Of a stretch of DNA of 64,000 bases, positions 47,380-55,646 are shown one piece after another (position 1 is the stretch's first letter; every line of letters begins with the position of its first letter). A program made the position numbers and the translations under genes. Under the pieces are notes generated by a model. The model did not search any database and was not told where the DNA came from. It saw only the letters and a list, made by a program, of their open reading frames with translations. Origin of the DNA: JBKHXF01 sp046566145 (GTDB lineage: Bacteria; Actinomycetota; Nitriliruptoria; Nitriliruptorales; Nitriliruptoraceae); NCBI GenBank assembly GCA_046566145.1, contig JBKHXF010000019.1, positions 1 to 64,000 on the forward strand. The letters run 5' to 3'.

Positions 47380-47652
47380 GTGCCCAGCCCCGCGCGCCGC
47401 GCCCTCGTCGCCACCCTCGTGCCGCTCGTCCTCCTCGCGGGCCCGGTGGCCGCCGCGTCGCCCGGTGCTGGCGCGCGGTCGGGCACCCCCGCCGTCGTGG
47501 AGCTGCGAGACGACATCCGACGCGACCTGCCGGCGCGCGTCGACACGAGCCGTGACCGGCACCGGTTCGCCGTCGTCGGCGGCGCCCTCGTCGCGCTGGG
47601 AGCGTTGCTGGTCGCCGCGCGGCTGCTCACCGGGCCGCCCCCGCCGCCCTGA
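47380..47652 (+). CDS. Small exported/membrane protein
   Basis: A 90-residue protein with an N-terminal signal (RRALVATLVPLVLLAGPVAAA) and a C-terminal membrane helix (AVVGGALVALGALLVAARLL) ending in a Pro run. The middle is charged and short. No family recognised. GTG 47380 lies without a clear Shine-Dalgarno sequence. Confidence 0.55.
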   Translation: MPSPARRALVATLVPLVLLAGPVAAASPGAGARSGTPAVVELRDDIRRDLPARVDTSRDRHRFAVVGGALVALGALLVAARLLTGPPPPP

Positions 47653-47705
47653 CCCGCCCTGTCCGTTCGTCGTGGCGGTGGTCGTCCGGACCCCCACACT
47701 GGTCC

Positions 47706-47987
47706 GTGGTCACCGTGTCCGCGACCCGAATGGGGAACCCCGTGGCCCGCTCCGCCGCTCCGCTCCGTCCGGCCCCGATGCTCGAGGTGCAGCTGGGTGC
47801 CGGGACGCGGGCGCACCTGTTCCGCTCGTCGAACGGGGCGAACGCGAAGGCCATGGCCCTGCGTGACGGCGACGTCGCGTACGACTACGTGCTGTGCGGC
47901 GCCTCCGGCGCGCTGCGGCTCGCCGACGGGCTCGAGCTCTGCCGCACCTGCGCCTCGGTCGCCGAGCGGGTCGCCGGCACGGCCTGA
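47706..47987 (+). CDS. Hypothetical protein with CxxC motif
   Basis: A 93-residue hypothetical protein; ATG 47730 is an alternative start. The C-terminal part has a three-Cys cluster (VLCGASG and LCRTCASV, CxxC) that could bind metal. Its last 103 bases overlap the 3' end of the maf reading frame on the other strand. No family recognised; coding is plausible from the frame and GC bias only. Confidence 0.45.
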   Translation: MVTVSATRMGNPVARSAAPLRPAPMLEVQLGAGTRAHLFRSSNGANAKAMALRDGDVAYDYVLCGASGALRLADGLELCRTCASVAERVAGTA

Positions 47988-48619
47988 GACCCGCCCCCCG
48001 CCCCCGTGGTCCGTCGCGGCCCGTGGTCGCACGCGCGGGGGTGCACCGCCACGCCGGCGGCAGCGAGCAGGTCGCCGGCCATGCACGTGGGCAGCCCCAC
48101 GACCGCCGGCCAGCACCCGACCACGCGGGAGACCAGCGCGGCACCGGCACCCTGGATCGCGAGCGCGCCGGCGGCGTCGTCCGCCTCGCCCGTCGCGAGG
48201 TAGGCGTCGAGCGTGGCCGCGTCGAGCGGGTCGACGTGCGCGACGGCGTCCGCCCGCCCGCCGAGGACGCGGCCGTCGGGCAGCGCGACGGCGACACCGG
48301 ACGTGATGCGCACGGCGCTGCCGGCGAGCACCGCGAGGATCCGGCGCGCGTCGTCGCGGTCGACGGGCTTGCCGAGCGTGCGCCCGTCGGGCGCGACGAC
48401 CTCGGTGTCGCCGCCGAGCACGACCGCGCCCGGGTGGGACGCGGCGACGGCGCGGGCCTTCGCGTCGGCGAGGCGCCGGACGAGCGCGCCCGGGGACTCC
48501 CCGGGTCGCGGGGACTCGTCGACCTCGGCCACGGCGACCAGCGCCTGCACCCCGAGGGTGGCCAGGAGGGCGGCGCGACGAGGTGACGCCGAGGCGAGCA
48601 CCACCCGCCGGCGGGTCAC
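47885..48619 (-). CDS. maf: Maf family nucleotide pyrophosphatase
   Basis: A 244-residue Maf protein. LASASPRRAALL at the N-terminus, GGDTEVV and the downstream DAYLATGEADDAAGALAIQG are family motifs for nucleoside-triphosphate pyrophosphatases. The family normally ends near AGVAV, about residue 195; here the frame runs on for 48 Ser/Gly/Thr-rich residues and overlaps the opposite-strand gene. GTG 48619 overlaps the stop of a phosphatase remnant upstream. Confidence 0.9.
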   Translation of the reverse strand: MTRRRVVLASASPRRAALLATLGVQALVAVAEVDESPRPGESPGALVRRLADAKARAVAASHPGAVVLGGDTEVVAPDGRTLGKPVDRDDARRILAVLAGSAVRITSGVAVALPDGRVLGGRADAVAHVDPLDAATLDAYLATGEADDAAGALAIQGAGAALVSRVVGCWPAVVGLPTCMAGDLLAAAGVAVHPRACDHGPRRTTGAGGGSQAVPATRSATEAQVRQSSSPSASRSAPEAPHST

Positions 48620-48699
48620 GCCCCGTCCGCCTCGCGGATGGCGGCCTCCGCCGTGGGGGAGCGGCGGATGTCGCCGAGGCAGACGGCCAGCACGCGCAC
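48616..48699 (-). pseudogene. N-terminal remnant of a low-molecular-weight protein tyrosine phosphatase
   Basis: A 27-codon ORF that reads VRVLAVCLGDIRRSPTAEAA and then a short tail ending at TGA. It matches the P-loop of LMW-PTPs (VCxGNxCRSPxAE): the C(X)5R framework remains, but the usual Asn and second Cys are Asp and Arg. The remaining 120 or so residues, including the general acid Asp, are absent. It lies between the LCP gene stop (48702) and maf, overlapping the maf start by GTGA, as if a full gene had been deleted. Confidence 0.55.
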
Positions 48700-48701
48700 G
48701 T

Positions 48702-50012
48702 TCAGCGGTCCCGCAGGTCCGCGCCGAGCGTGAGCACGACGGCGTCGAGGCCGGCCTCCTCGACCAGCTGGGGGGCCACCCCGATGGAGCTCTCGACCTC
48801 GCGGGCGACCAGCTCGGCCTCAGCGCGCTGGTCGGCGGGGTAGGCGACGGTGGTCGTGGGCTGCTCCGGGGCGTTGGCGATGTCGAGCACGACGTAGCCG
48901 CGTGCCGTGAGCGCGTCGCGCGCCGTCGCCGCGGCGCCCTCCACGCGGGCCCCGTTGCGGACCCGCACCCGGACGTCCTCGGGGGCGACCTCGGCCTGCT
49001 CCGAGGGGGCCACGATCGACGCGAAGACCGAGCCGTCGCGGAACGACGCGAACAGCGGCTCGGCGCGCACCTCATCGGCGAGCAGCACCTCCGCGCCCCC
49101 GATGTTCGCCGGCGAGGCCGGCACGGTGAAGGTCGCGACGCGGCCCGACGCGATGCCGCGCATCCCCCAGCCGAGGCGCCCGAGGTCGATGGGTCCGAGC
49201 CCGTCGTCGGCGGTCAGCGCGCCCCCGACCTGCCCGGAGACCCTCCACAGCCGCGTCGGCGACGTGAGCGTCGACGGCTCGGTGAGCTCGCCGGCGAGGG
49301 CCTTGAGGAACTGCTGCTGGCGCTCGATGCGCTTCAGGTCGTTGTCGATCTTCCGCACGCGGACGTAGCCGAGGGCGTCCTTGCCGCCGAGCACCTGGCA
49401 GCCGGCGGGCAGGTCGATGCCGGCGTCGCGGTCGGCGATGGGCGCGTCGAGGCAGAGCTCGACGCCGTCGACGGCGTCGACGATGTCCACGAAGCCGAGG
49501 AAGCTGACGACCATCGTGTGGTGGATGGGGATGCCGGAGGTGGCGGTCACGGTCTCGGCGAGGCACGCCATCCCGTCGACCTGCACGGCCGTGTTGATCC
49601 GCTGCTCGGTCCCGTCGCACCGCGTGACCCACAGGTCGCGGGGGAAGGCCAGCATCGCGGCGGCGCCGCCGCGGACGGACAGCACGAAGATGGTGTCGGT
49701 GCGGTCGCCGTCGAAACCGCCGAGGGTCAGCTCGCGACGCTGCTCGTCCGTCATCTCCTCGCGGGAGTCGGACCCGACGACGAGCACGTTCATCTGCCCG
49801 CCGGCGTACGGTGCGAGCCCGGCGACCTCGACGCGTTCGATCGAGCCGGACGCCCGCAACGCGACGAGCACGCCGAACAGCACCGGGGCGAGCAGCAGCA
49901 GCACGAGGACGAGCGCGACCGTGCGGCCGCCGCGGCGGCGCCCACCGCCGGTCCGGGCGGGGAGCCACGGCTCCTGCTGGTCCTGCGCGTGCTCGACGGG
50001 CGTGCGTGCCAC
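48702..50012 (-). CDS. LytR-CpsA-Psr (LCP) family cell-wall glycopolymer ligase
   Basis: A 436-residue protein. A short cytoplasmic N-terminus, one transmembrane helix (TVALVLVLLLLAPVLFGVLVAL), the LCP domain with MNVLVVGSDSREEM, GDRTDTIFVLSV, FPRDLWV and the Arg-rich motif LKRIERQQQFLKAL, and a C-terminal LytR_C domain (about the last 100 residues). It attaches teichoic-acid-like polymers or arabinogalactan to peptidoglycan. GTG 50012 start. Confidence 0.93.
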   Translation of the reverse strand: MARTPVEHAQDQQEPWLPARTGGGRRRGGRTVALVLVLLLLAPVLFGVLVALRASGSIERVEVAGLAPYAGGQMNVLVVGSDSREEMTDEQRRELTLGGFDGDRTDTIFVLSVRGGAAAMLAFPRDLWVTRCDGTEQRINTAVQVDGMACLAETVTATSGIPIHHTMVVSFLGFVDIVDAVDGVELCLDAPIADRDAGIDLPAGCQVLGGKDALGYVRVRKIDNDLKRIERQQQFLKALAGELTEPSTLTSPTRLWRVSGQVGGALTADDGLGPIDLGRLGWGMRGIASGRVATFTVPASPANIGGAEVLLADEVRAEPLFASFRDGSVFASIVAPSEQAEVAPEDVRVRVRNGARVEGAAATARDALTARGYVVLDIANAPEQPTTTVAYPADQRAEAELVAREVESSIGVAPQLVEEAGLDAVVLTLGADLRDR

Positions 50013-50105
50013 GGTGGCCTCGCTGCGGTGACGGTGCGGGCGCCGACGGGGCGGGCGGCGCGGGCGAGGAACGTAGCCGTCGACGGACGCCCGACCGGTG
50101 GACCC

Positions 50106-50939
50106 TCAGCCGCCGGCGCGGCCCGGCGGGTCCTCGGAGGCGGGCCCGCGGAACTCCGGCCGCCGGCGTTCGCGGATCGCGGCGACGCCCTCGTGCACGT
50201 CCGGGCCGGAGAAGCCCAGGAACTCGTAGGCCAGGGAGGCGTCGAACGTGGGCCCGGCGAGCCGGAGCCAGTGGTTGAGGGTGTGCTTGGTCCACCGGAT
50301 GGCCGACTGGCTGCCCGCCGCGAGCCGTCGCGCGACCTCCAGGGCTCGGTCCTGGACCGCGTCGTCGTCCACGCAGAGGCTGACGAGCCCGATGCGCTCG
50401 GCCTCCTCGCCCGACAGCGGCTCGCAGGTGAGCAGGTGGTACTTCGCCTTGGCCATGCCGCACAGCAGCGGCCACACGATGGCGGCGTGGTCGCCGGCGG
50501 CGACGCCGAGCTTGGTGTGCCCGTCGATGATCCGGGCGGTTCGGCCGGCGATGGAGACGTCGGCGAGCAGGCCGGCGACGAGCCCGGCGCCGACGGCTGG
50601 CCCGGTCATCGCCGAGACGACCGGCTTGGAGCATTCGAGGACGTTGTGGACCAGATCCCTCGCCTCGCGCAGCACGCGCGAACGGACCTCGAAGTCGTTC
50701 GCCATGTCGAGCACGAGGTCGAGGTCGCCCCCGGAGGAGAACACCCCGTCGGCGCCGGTGATGATGGCGACCCGGCAGTCGGGGTCACGGTCGACGACGT
50801 TCCAGACCTCGGCGAGCTCGCGGTGGCCCGCGTGGCCGACGGCGTTGAGCCGGCCAGGGGCCTGCATCACGATCCGCACGACGTCGTCGTCGGGGTGCTC
50901 GATGCGCAGGCTCTCGAAGCCCGCGTAGAGGTCGCTCAC
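50106..50939 (-). CDS. Enoyl-CoA hydratase/isomerase family protein
   Basis: A 277-residue crotonase-fold protein. GRLNAVGHAGHRELAEVW, the oxyanion-hole region GADGVFSSGGDLDL and the second block KPVVSAMTGPAVGAGLV are visible. The catalytic Glu positions are not typical of hydratases, so an isomerase or other crotonase activity is possible. GTG 50939, with TAGGGT about 40 bases upstream. Confidence 0.9.
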   Translation of the reverse strand: MSDLYAGFESLRIEHPDDDVVRIVMQAPGRLNAVGHAGHRELAEVWNVVDRDPDCRVAIITGADGVFSSGGDLDLVLDMANDFEVRSRVLREARDLVHNVLECSKPVVSAMTGPAVGAGLVAGLLADVSIAGRTARIIDGHTKLGVAAGDHAAIVWPLLCGMAKAKYHLLTCEPLSGEEAERIGLVSLCVDDDAVQDRALEVARRLAAGSQSAIRWTKHTLNHWLRLAGPTFDASLAYEFLGFSGPDVHEGVAAIRERRRPEFRGPASEDPPGRAGG

Positions 50940-51030
50940 GATCGGCTCCGCCTCGTTCGCCGGTGGGGGCGCGGAGACCCTAGCGAGCGGGTCCGCGAGC
51001 ACCCCCGCGCGAGGCGGGCGCCGGGATGGG

Positions 51031-51174
51031 TCAGACCTGCAGGACCAGCGGCTCGGGGCCGACGGCCACCGAGGTCGCGAGGCGCTGCTGCCACGCGTCG
51101 AGCTGGCGCTGGTTGAGGTCGGAGCAGACCGGGCAGGTCTCGTCGAAGAGGTCCTCGAGCTCGCAGGCGATCAT
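51031..51174 (-). CDS. Small CxxC protein
   Basis: A 47-residue protein MIACELEDLFDETCPVCSDL... with CPVC near residue 14 and a helical tail (NQRQLDAWQQRLATS). It may bind zinc or be redox active. ATG 51174 lacks a strong Shine-Dalgarno sequence. It lies between the crotonase gene and the divergent response regulator. Function unknown. Confidence 0.5.
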   Translation of the reverse strand: MIACELEDLFDETCPVCSDLNQRQLDAWQQRLATSVAVGPEPLVLQV

Positions 51175-51385
51175 GGTTCGGGTCCGTTCGTGGGGTCGTC
51201 ACCGGTCCAAGCGCTTCACCTCCCCTTATGGTGACGCTGGTGGCCGGTTACGTTCGGTGAGCGCACGAACGCGCACCGTGGTGAGCGGGCGCCGCGCGTT
51301 CGAGCTGGCGGCGGGCCACCCCGACGAGGTCGGTTAGAGTCGACGCCGCCGTCGGGGACCCCTCGGCACAGCGAGCGGAGCCCAC

Positions 51386-51748
51386 GTGACGCACCGCGTG
51401 CTCGTCGCGGACGACGAGCCCGACATCCGGATGCTGGTCCGACTCCAGCTGCGCATCTTCGACGTGGCGGTGCTCGAGGCCGAGGACGGGGAGCAGGCGT
51501 TGCAGGTGGGGCGGGCCGAGCGCCCGGACCTGTGCATCCTCGACCACCGGATGCCGCACCGCGCGGGTGCGGACGTCGCCGTGGCGCTCCGCGAGGAGCG
51601 ACCCGACCTCCCGATCGTGGTCTTCTCGGCGTTCCTCGACCCCGCACTCGAGCAGCGCGTCCGAGCGGCCGACATCGACACCGTGGCGAAGGCCGACCTG
51701 GCCGGCCTGGTCGCCTGGCTGCGCGCCCACCTCCCCGCTCGGGCCTGA
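51386..51748 (+). CDS. Single-domain response regulator (CheY-like)
   Basis: A 120-residue receiver domain alone. The acidic pocket is DDE (9-11), the phospho-acceptor D53 in LCILDHRMP and the conserved Lys K102. No output domain, so it acts by protein contact or as a phosphate sink. GTG 51386 is in CACGTG. TAGAGT about 50 bases upstream may be its -10. No cognate kinase is adjacent. Confidence 0.93.
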   Translation: MTHRVLVADDEPDIRMLVRLQLRIFDVAVLEAEDGEQALQVGRAERPDLCILDHRMPHRAGADVAVALREERPDLPIVVFSAFLDPALEQRVRAADIDTVAKADLAGLVAWLRAHLPARA

Positions 51749-51910
51749 CGGGGACGTCGGCCCCGGTCGGGCGTGCGCGGACCGTGGCGGGCGTCACGCA
51801 CAGCGCGCGTTCCGCCTCGTCTGGTCACGCGCTGTCAACGGAGTTGCACGTTCCGTTCGTGCTGGTGCGTGGAGGGGCCGAAGGAACACCGCAGCAGTTC
51901 GGAGGTGCGC

Positions 51911-52498
51911 GTGGAACGGGACGAGCTCGGCGGGCAGACCCGCAGCTTCGATGCCGCCTATCGGTCCGCGTACCCCCGGGTCGTGCGCAGCGCGTGGCGC
52001 CTGTGTCGGGACCAGGCCCTCGCGGAGGAGCTCGCCCAGGAGGCGTTCGTCCGGGCCTACCGCCGCTGGTCGCGGTTGACGCGCAGCGGGACGGCGGAGC
52101 CCTGGGTCCACCGGGCCGCCACGAACCTGGCCCTCGACGCCGTCCGCCGGCGCACCCGTGGTCGCGAGCTCGAGGTCCTCGCCGAGCGGATGTCGCTCCC
52201 ACCGGACCAGATCGGCGCCGCCGGCGCCGCGGAGGGCGAGCGCGTCGTCGCGCTGCTCGCCCAGCTCTCGCGGCGCCAGCGCGAGGCGGTCGTCCTGCGC
52301 CACGTCGCCGACCTGGCCGAGGAGCACGTGGCCGCCCTCATGGGCTGCAGCGTCGGCTCCGTGAAGGTCCACACGTCCCGCGGGCTCGCCCGTCTTCGCG
52401 AGCTCGCCGGCACCACCGACACCGACACCCACGCCCACACCAACCGAGGGGAGGGCCGCGATGCACGAGCGCACGCCGCTGACGCTGCTCACCGCTGA
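51911..52498 (+). CDS. ECF RNA polymerase sigma factor
   Basis: A 195-residue sigma70. Region 2 has YPRVVRSAWRLCRDQALAEE and AEELAQEAFVRAYRRWSRL, region 4 has LSRRQREAVVLRHVADLA, MGCSVGSVKVHTSRGLARLR. GTG 51911 lies 5 bases after GGAGG. Its last 38 bases overlap the start of the next gene in another frame, so the two are coupled. The next gene may be its membrane-bound regulator. Confidence 0.9.
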   Translation: MERDELGGQTRSFDAAYRSAYPRVVRSAWRLCRDQALAEELAQEAFVRAYRRWSRLTRSGTAEPWVHRAATNLALDAVRRRTRGRELEVLAERMSLPPDQIGAAGAAEGERVVALLAQLSRRQREAVVLRHVADLAEEHVAALMGCSVGSVKVHTSRGLARLRELAGTTDTDTHAHTNRGEGRDARAHAADAAHR

Positions 52499-53726
52499 CC
52501 AGCCGCCGAGGCCGATCGATCCCGAGGCCTCGCTCGCGTCGGTCCGACGCCGTGGTGCCCGCCGCGGCCACCTCGCCCGCGCCGGCGGCGTCGGCGTGGC
52601 CCTGTCGCTCGTCGCGTCGGTCGCCGTCGCGGCACCGCGGCTGTGGTTCGACCCGGTCCAGCCGGTCGTCGCCGACGAGCCCACCGAGCAGGTGGTCGAG
52701 ACGCCGAGCGACACCGCCAGCCCCTCCGACGAGGCGACCGAGGGCCTCGTGCCCGACGTCGTCGAGCCGACCCTGGCGCCGGTGACGGAGTCGGAGCCGG
52801 CCGCCGACGCCGGGGCCGCACCCGCGCTCGGTGCGCCGTCGGTCACGATCCTCGCCCCCGCGGACGGCTCGACCCAGGGCTCGAAGGAGGTCGCGCTGGA
52901 GGGGACCGCGACGCCGGGTGCCCGCGTCCACGTCGGGCCGTGGGAGGCCGACGTCGACGCCGACGGCCGGTGGCGCCTGGTGCTGGTGCTCGCGAAGGGC
53001 ACGACCACGATCACCGTGGTGGCCGAGACCGACGCCGGCGAGGCGCGCGACACCGTGACGGTGACCTACGCCCCGCCCGTGGCGGCCCCGAAGCCCGCCC
53101 CGAAGCCCGGCTCGGAGACCGGCTCGAAGACGGGCTCGAAGACGGGGTCCGGCACGAAGGACGGCGGTACCACGCCCGGCGCCACGACCTTCTCCGCCTC
53201 GCAGGACGCGTCCGTCGCCGAGGGCGACCCGCCCTCCATGACCTACCGCGGCACCGCGCCCGCCGGCGCCGCCGTGAAGGTGTTCTCCGACTGGGGCCAC
53301 ACCGTCACCACGGCCGGATCCGACGGCCGCTGGGTCGCCACGCTCACCCTCTCCGGCGCGCCCTACGGCGAGCACCGCACGACGGTCTGGGCGAAGCTCA
53401 AGGACCAGCCCGACGTCAACCGCAGCTTCGAGCTCACCACGAAGCGGGGCAGCGCCGTCGCGTTCACGGCGAGCAACACCCACGGCCGGTCCGACGCGAA
53501 CCCACCCTCCGACGTCTACCACGGCACCGCGGCGCCCGGCTCGGTGGTGAAGGTCAAGAGCGAGTACCTCGAGGGCGGCAGGGTGTCGACCACCGCGAAC
53601 GCCGACGGTCGCTGGGAGGTGACGGCCACCTTCGTCCACGCCCCGCGCAACTCGACCTTCGACGTCGGCGTGTGGTCGGAGGCAGCGAACGACTGGCGCT
53701 GGTTCACGATGACCGTCGGACCCTGA
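52461..53726 (+). CDS. Membrane-anchored surface protein with Ig-like repeats
   Basis: A 421-residue protein. A short cytoplasmic N-terminus, one transmembrane helix (GVGVALSLVASVAVAAP), a Pro/Glu-rich stalk, and three extracellular Ig-like modules of about 80 residues, each with a GTA-PGA.V.V ... DGRW ... core (LEGTATPGARVHVG, YRGTAPAGAAVKVF, YHGTAAPGSVVKVK). A GSKTGSKTGSGTK linker lies between modules 1 and 2. Translationally coupled to the ECF sigma, it may be its anti-sigma factor, but no zinc anti-sigma motif is seen. Confidence 0.8.
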   Translation: MHERTPLTLLTADQPPRPIDPEASLASVRRRGARRGHLARAGGVGVALSLVASVAVAAPRLWFDPVQPVVADEPTEQVVETPSDTASPSDEATEGLVPDVVEPTLAPVTESEPAADAGAAPALGAPSVTILAPADGSTQGSKEVALEGTATPGARVHVGPWEADVDADGRWRLVLVLAKGTTTITVVAETDAGEARDTVTVTYAPPVAAPKPAPKPGSETGSKTGSKTGSGTKDGGTTPGATTFSASQDASVAEGDPPSMTYRGTAPAGAAVKVFSDWGHTVTTAGSDGRWVATLTLSGAPYGEHRTTVWAKLKDQPDVNRSFELTTKRGSAVAFTASNTHGRSDANPPSDVYHGTAAPGSVVKVKSEYLEGGRVSTTANADGRWEVTATFVHAPRNSTFDVGVWSEAANDWRWFTMTVGP

Positions 53727-53787
53727 CCGGTACCGTCGGTCGGACCCCGGCATCCCCCGCACCACCGCCGGGGCGGGAGAGTCCGAC

Positions 53788-55602
53788 GTGCCCCAGGAGC
53801 CCACCCCCGTCCGCGACGAGCGTGTCGTGCCCGGCCCCGTGCCCGGCCCCGACGCGCTCGTCTCGGCCATCCAGCGGTCGGTGATCGGCGAGGACGAGGT
53901 CGTGGTCGGCCCCTACGGCCCCCGCCGCGTCACCTACGCCGACTACACCGCGAGCGGGCGGGCGCTGTCGTTCGTCGAGGACACGATCCGCGACACCGTC
54001 CTGCCGCTGTACGCCAACACCCACACGGAGTCGTCGGGCACGGGGCTGCAGACCACCCGGTTCCGGGAGGACGCCCGTGCGGTCATCCGTCGCTGCGTCG
54101 GCGCCGACCCCGACGAGCACGTGGTGCTGTTCTGCGGCTCGGGGTCGACCGGCGCGATCGACCGGCTCGTGCAGGTGCTCAACCTGCGGGTGCCCGCCGA
54201 CCTCGACGCCCGGCACGGCCTGACCAACCACATCCCGGCCGAGCAGCGTCCCGTCGTGTTCATCGGCCCGTTCGAGCACCACTCCAACGAGCTGCCGTGG
54301 CGCGAGACCATCTGCGACGTCGTCGCCATCCCCGAGGACGCCGACGGCCACGTCGACCTCGCCGAGCTCGAGCGGCAGCTCGTCGCGCACGCCGACCGGC
54401 CGCTGCGCATCGGCTCGTTCTCGGCCGCATCCAACGTGACCGGCATCCTCTCGGACACGCGTTCCATCTCGGTGCTGCTGCACCGGCACGGGGCGCTGAG
54501 CTTCTGGGACTTCGCCGCCGCGGCGCCGTACGTCGACATCGAGATGGGTCCGCGCGTCAGCGACCCGCCGCACCCCGACGACGCGCTCGACCACAAGGAC
54601 GCGGTGTTCATCTCCCCGCACAAGCTCATCGGTGGGCCCGGCACCCCCGGCGTCCTGGTGGCCCGACGCGCGCTGTTCACCAACTCGGTCCCGGCGGTGC
54701 CGGGGGGCGGGACCGTCGCCTACGTCAACCCCGACGAGCACGTCTACCTCGACGACGTGGAGCACCGCGAGGAGGGGGGCACGCCCGACATCGTCGGCTC
54801 GATCCGCGCCGGGCTCGTGTTCCGGCTCAAGGAGGCGGTCGGGGTCGAAACGATCCGGGCCCGCGAGGAGTCGTTCATCCGCCGGGCGGTGGCGCGCTGG
54901 TCGGCGCACCCGCACCTCGAGGTCCTCGGCAACCACGACGCCGAGCGGCTCTCCATCGTCTCGTTCGTCGTGCGCAACGCCGCGCCCCGGGTCGACGGCG
55001 TGCGCCACACCCCCTACCTGCACCACAACGCGGTCGTCGCCCTGCTCAACGACCTGTTCGGGGTGCAGGCCCGGGGCGGGTGCTCGTGCGCCGGTCCCTA
55101 CGGGCACCGGCTGCTCGGGATCGACCTCGACACCTCCCACGCCTTCGAGCGCGAGATCACCCGGGGCTGCGAGGGCATCAAGCCCGGCTGGGTCCGGGTC
55201 AACTTCAACTACTTCATCTCCGAGCAGGTCTTCGCGTTCCTGCTCGACGCCGTCGAGTGGGTCGCCAGCCACGGGTGGGAGCTCCTCGGCGAGTACGACC
55301 TCGACGTCGCGACCGGGCTCTGGCGCCACTGCGGCGGGCTCGCCGAGCCACCCCTGTCCCTGGACGACTGGTCCTTCGACGAGGTCGCCGCCGGCGGCGT
55401 ACCGCGCATGCCGCACCGCCGGCGCACCGCCGGCGCCGACGCGCTCGCGACCTACCTCCACGAGGCCGACGAGCTCCTCGCACGGGTCCGCGCCGGCGGC
55501 CGGCCGGATGGCTGCGTGCACCACGACGAGGTCGAGGGCGACGACTTCGAGGCGCTGCGCTGGTTCCCGCTGCCGCACGAGGTCCACCCCGCACGCGGCT
55601 AG
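53788..55602 (+). CDS. Class V aminotransferase (cysteine-desulfurase-like PLP enzyme)
   Basis: A 604-residue PLP enzyme of fold type I. The PLP Lys is K279 in FISPHKLIGGPGTPG, with the Ser/His elements GSGSTGAIDR, HHSNELPWRE and FAAAAPYVDIEMG. A C-terminal domain (RGGCSCAGPYGHRLLG) carries a conserved Cys pair near residue 430. The fold fits cysteine desulfurase, selenocysteine lyase or related decarboxylase/lyase activities, but the exact reaction cannot be told. GTG 53788. The TAG stop overlaps a TAGGGT hexamer. Confidence 0.88.
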   Translation: MPQEPTPVRDERVVPGPVPGPDALVSAIQRSVIGEDEVVVGPYGPRRVTYADYTASGRALSFVEDTIRDTVLPLYANTHTESSGTGLQTTRFREDARAVIRRCVGADPDEHVVLFCGSGSTGAIDRLVQVLNLRVPADLDARHGLTNHIPAEQRPVVFIGPFEHHSNELPWRETICDVVAIPEDADGHVDLAELERQLVAHADRPLRIGSFSAASNVTGILSDTRSISVLLHRHGALSFWDFAAAAPYVDIEMGPRVSDPPHPDDALDHKDAVFISPHKLIGGPGTPGVLVARRALFTNSVPAVPGGGTVAYVNPDEHVYLDDVEHREEGGTPDIVGSIRAGLVFRLKEAVGVETIRAREESFIRRAVARWSAHPHLEVLGNHDAERLSIVSFVVRNAAPRVDGVRHTPYLHHNAVVALLNDLFGVQARGGCSCAGPYGHRLLGIDLDTSHAFEREITRGCEGIKPGWVRVNFNYFISEQVFAFLLDAVEWVASHGWELLGEYDLDVATGLWRHCGGLAEPPLSLDDWSFDEVAAGGVPRMPHRRRTAGADALATYLHEADELLARVRAGGRPDGCVHHDEVEGDDFEALRWFPLPHEVHPARG

Positions 55603-55646
55603 GGTCGCCCGCTCAGTCGGGACGGCGATGTGGGAGGACGCGGCGC

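Noticed and set aside
53101..53160. GGCTCGAAGACG-type short tandem repeats as a regulatory repeat
   Set aside because: They encode the Gly-Ser-Lys-Thr linker of the Ig-like protein in frame, so they are explained by the coding sequence.
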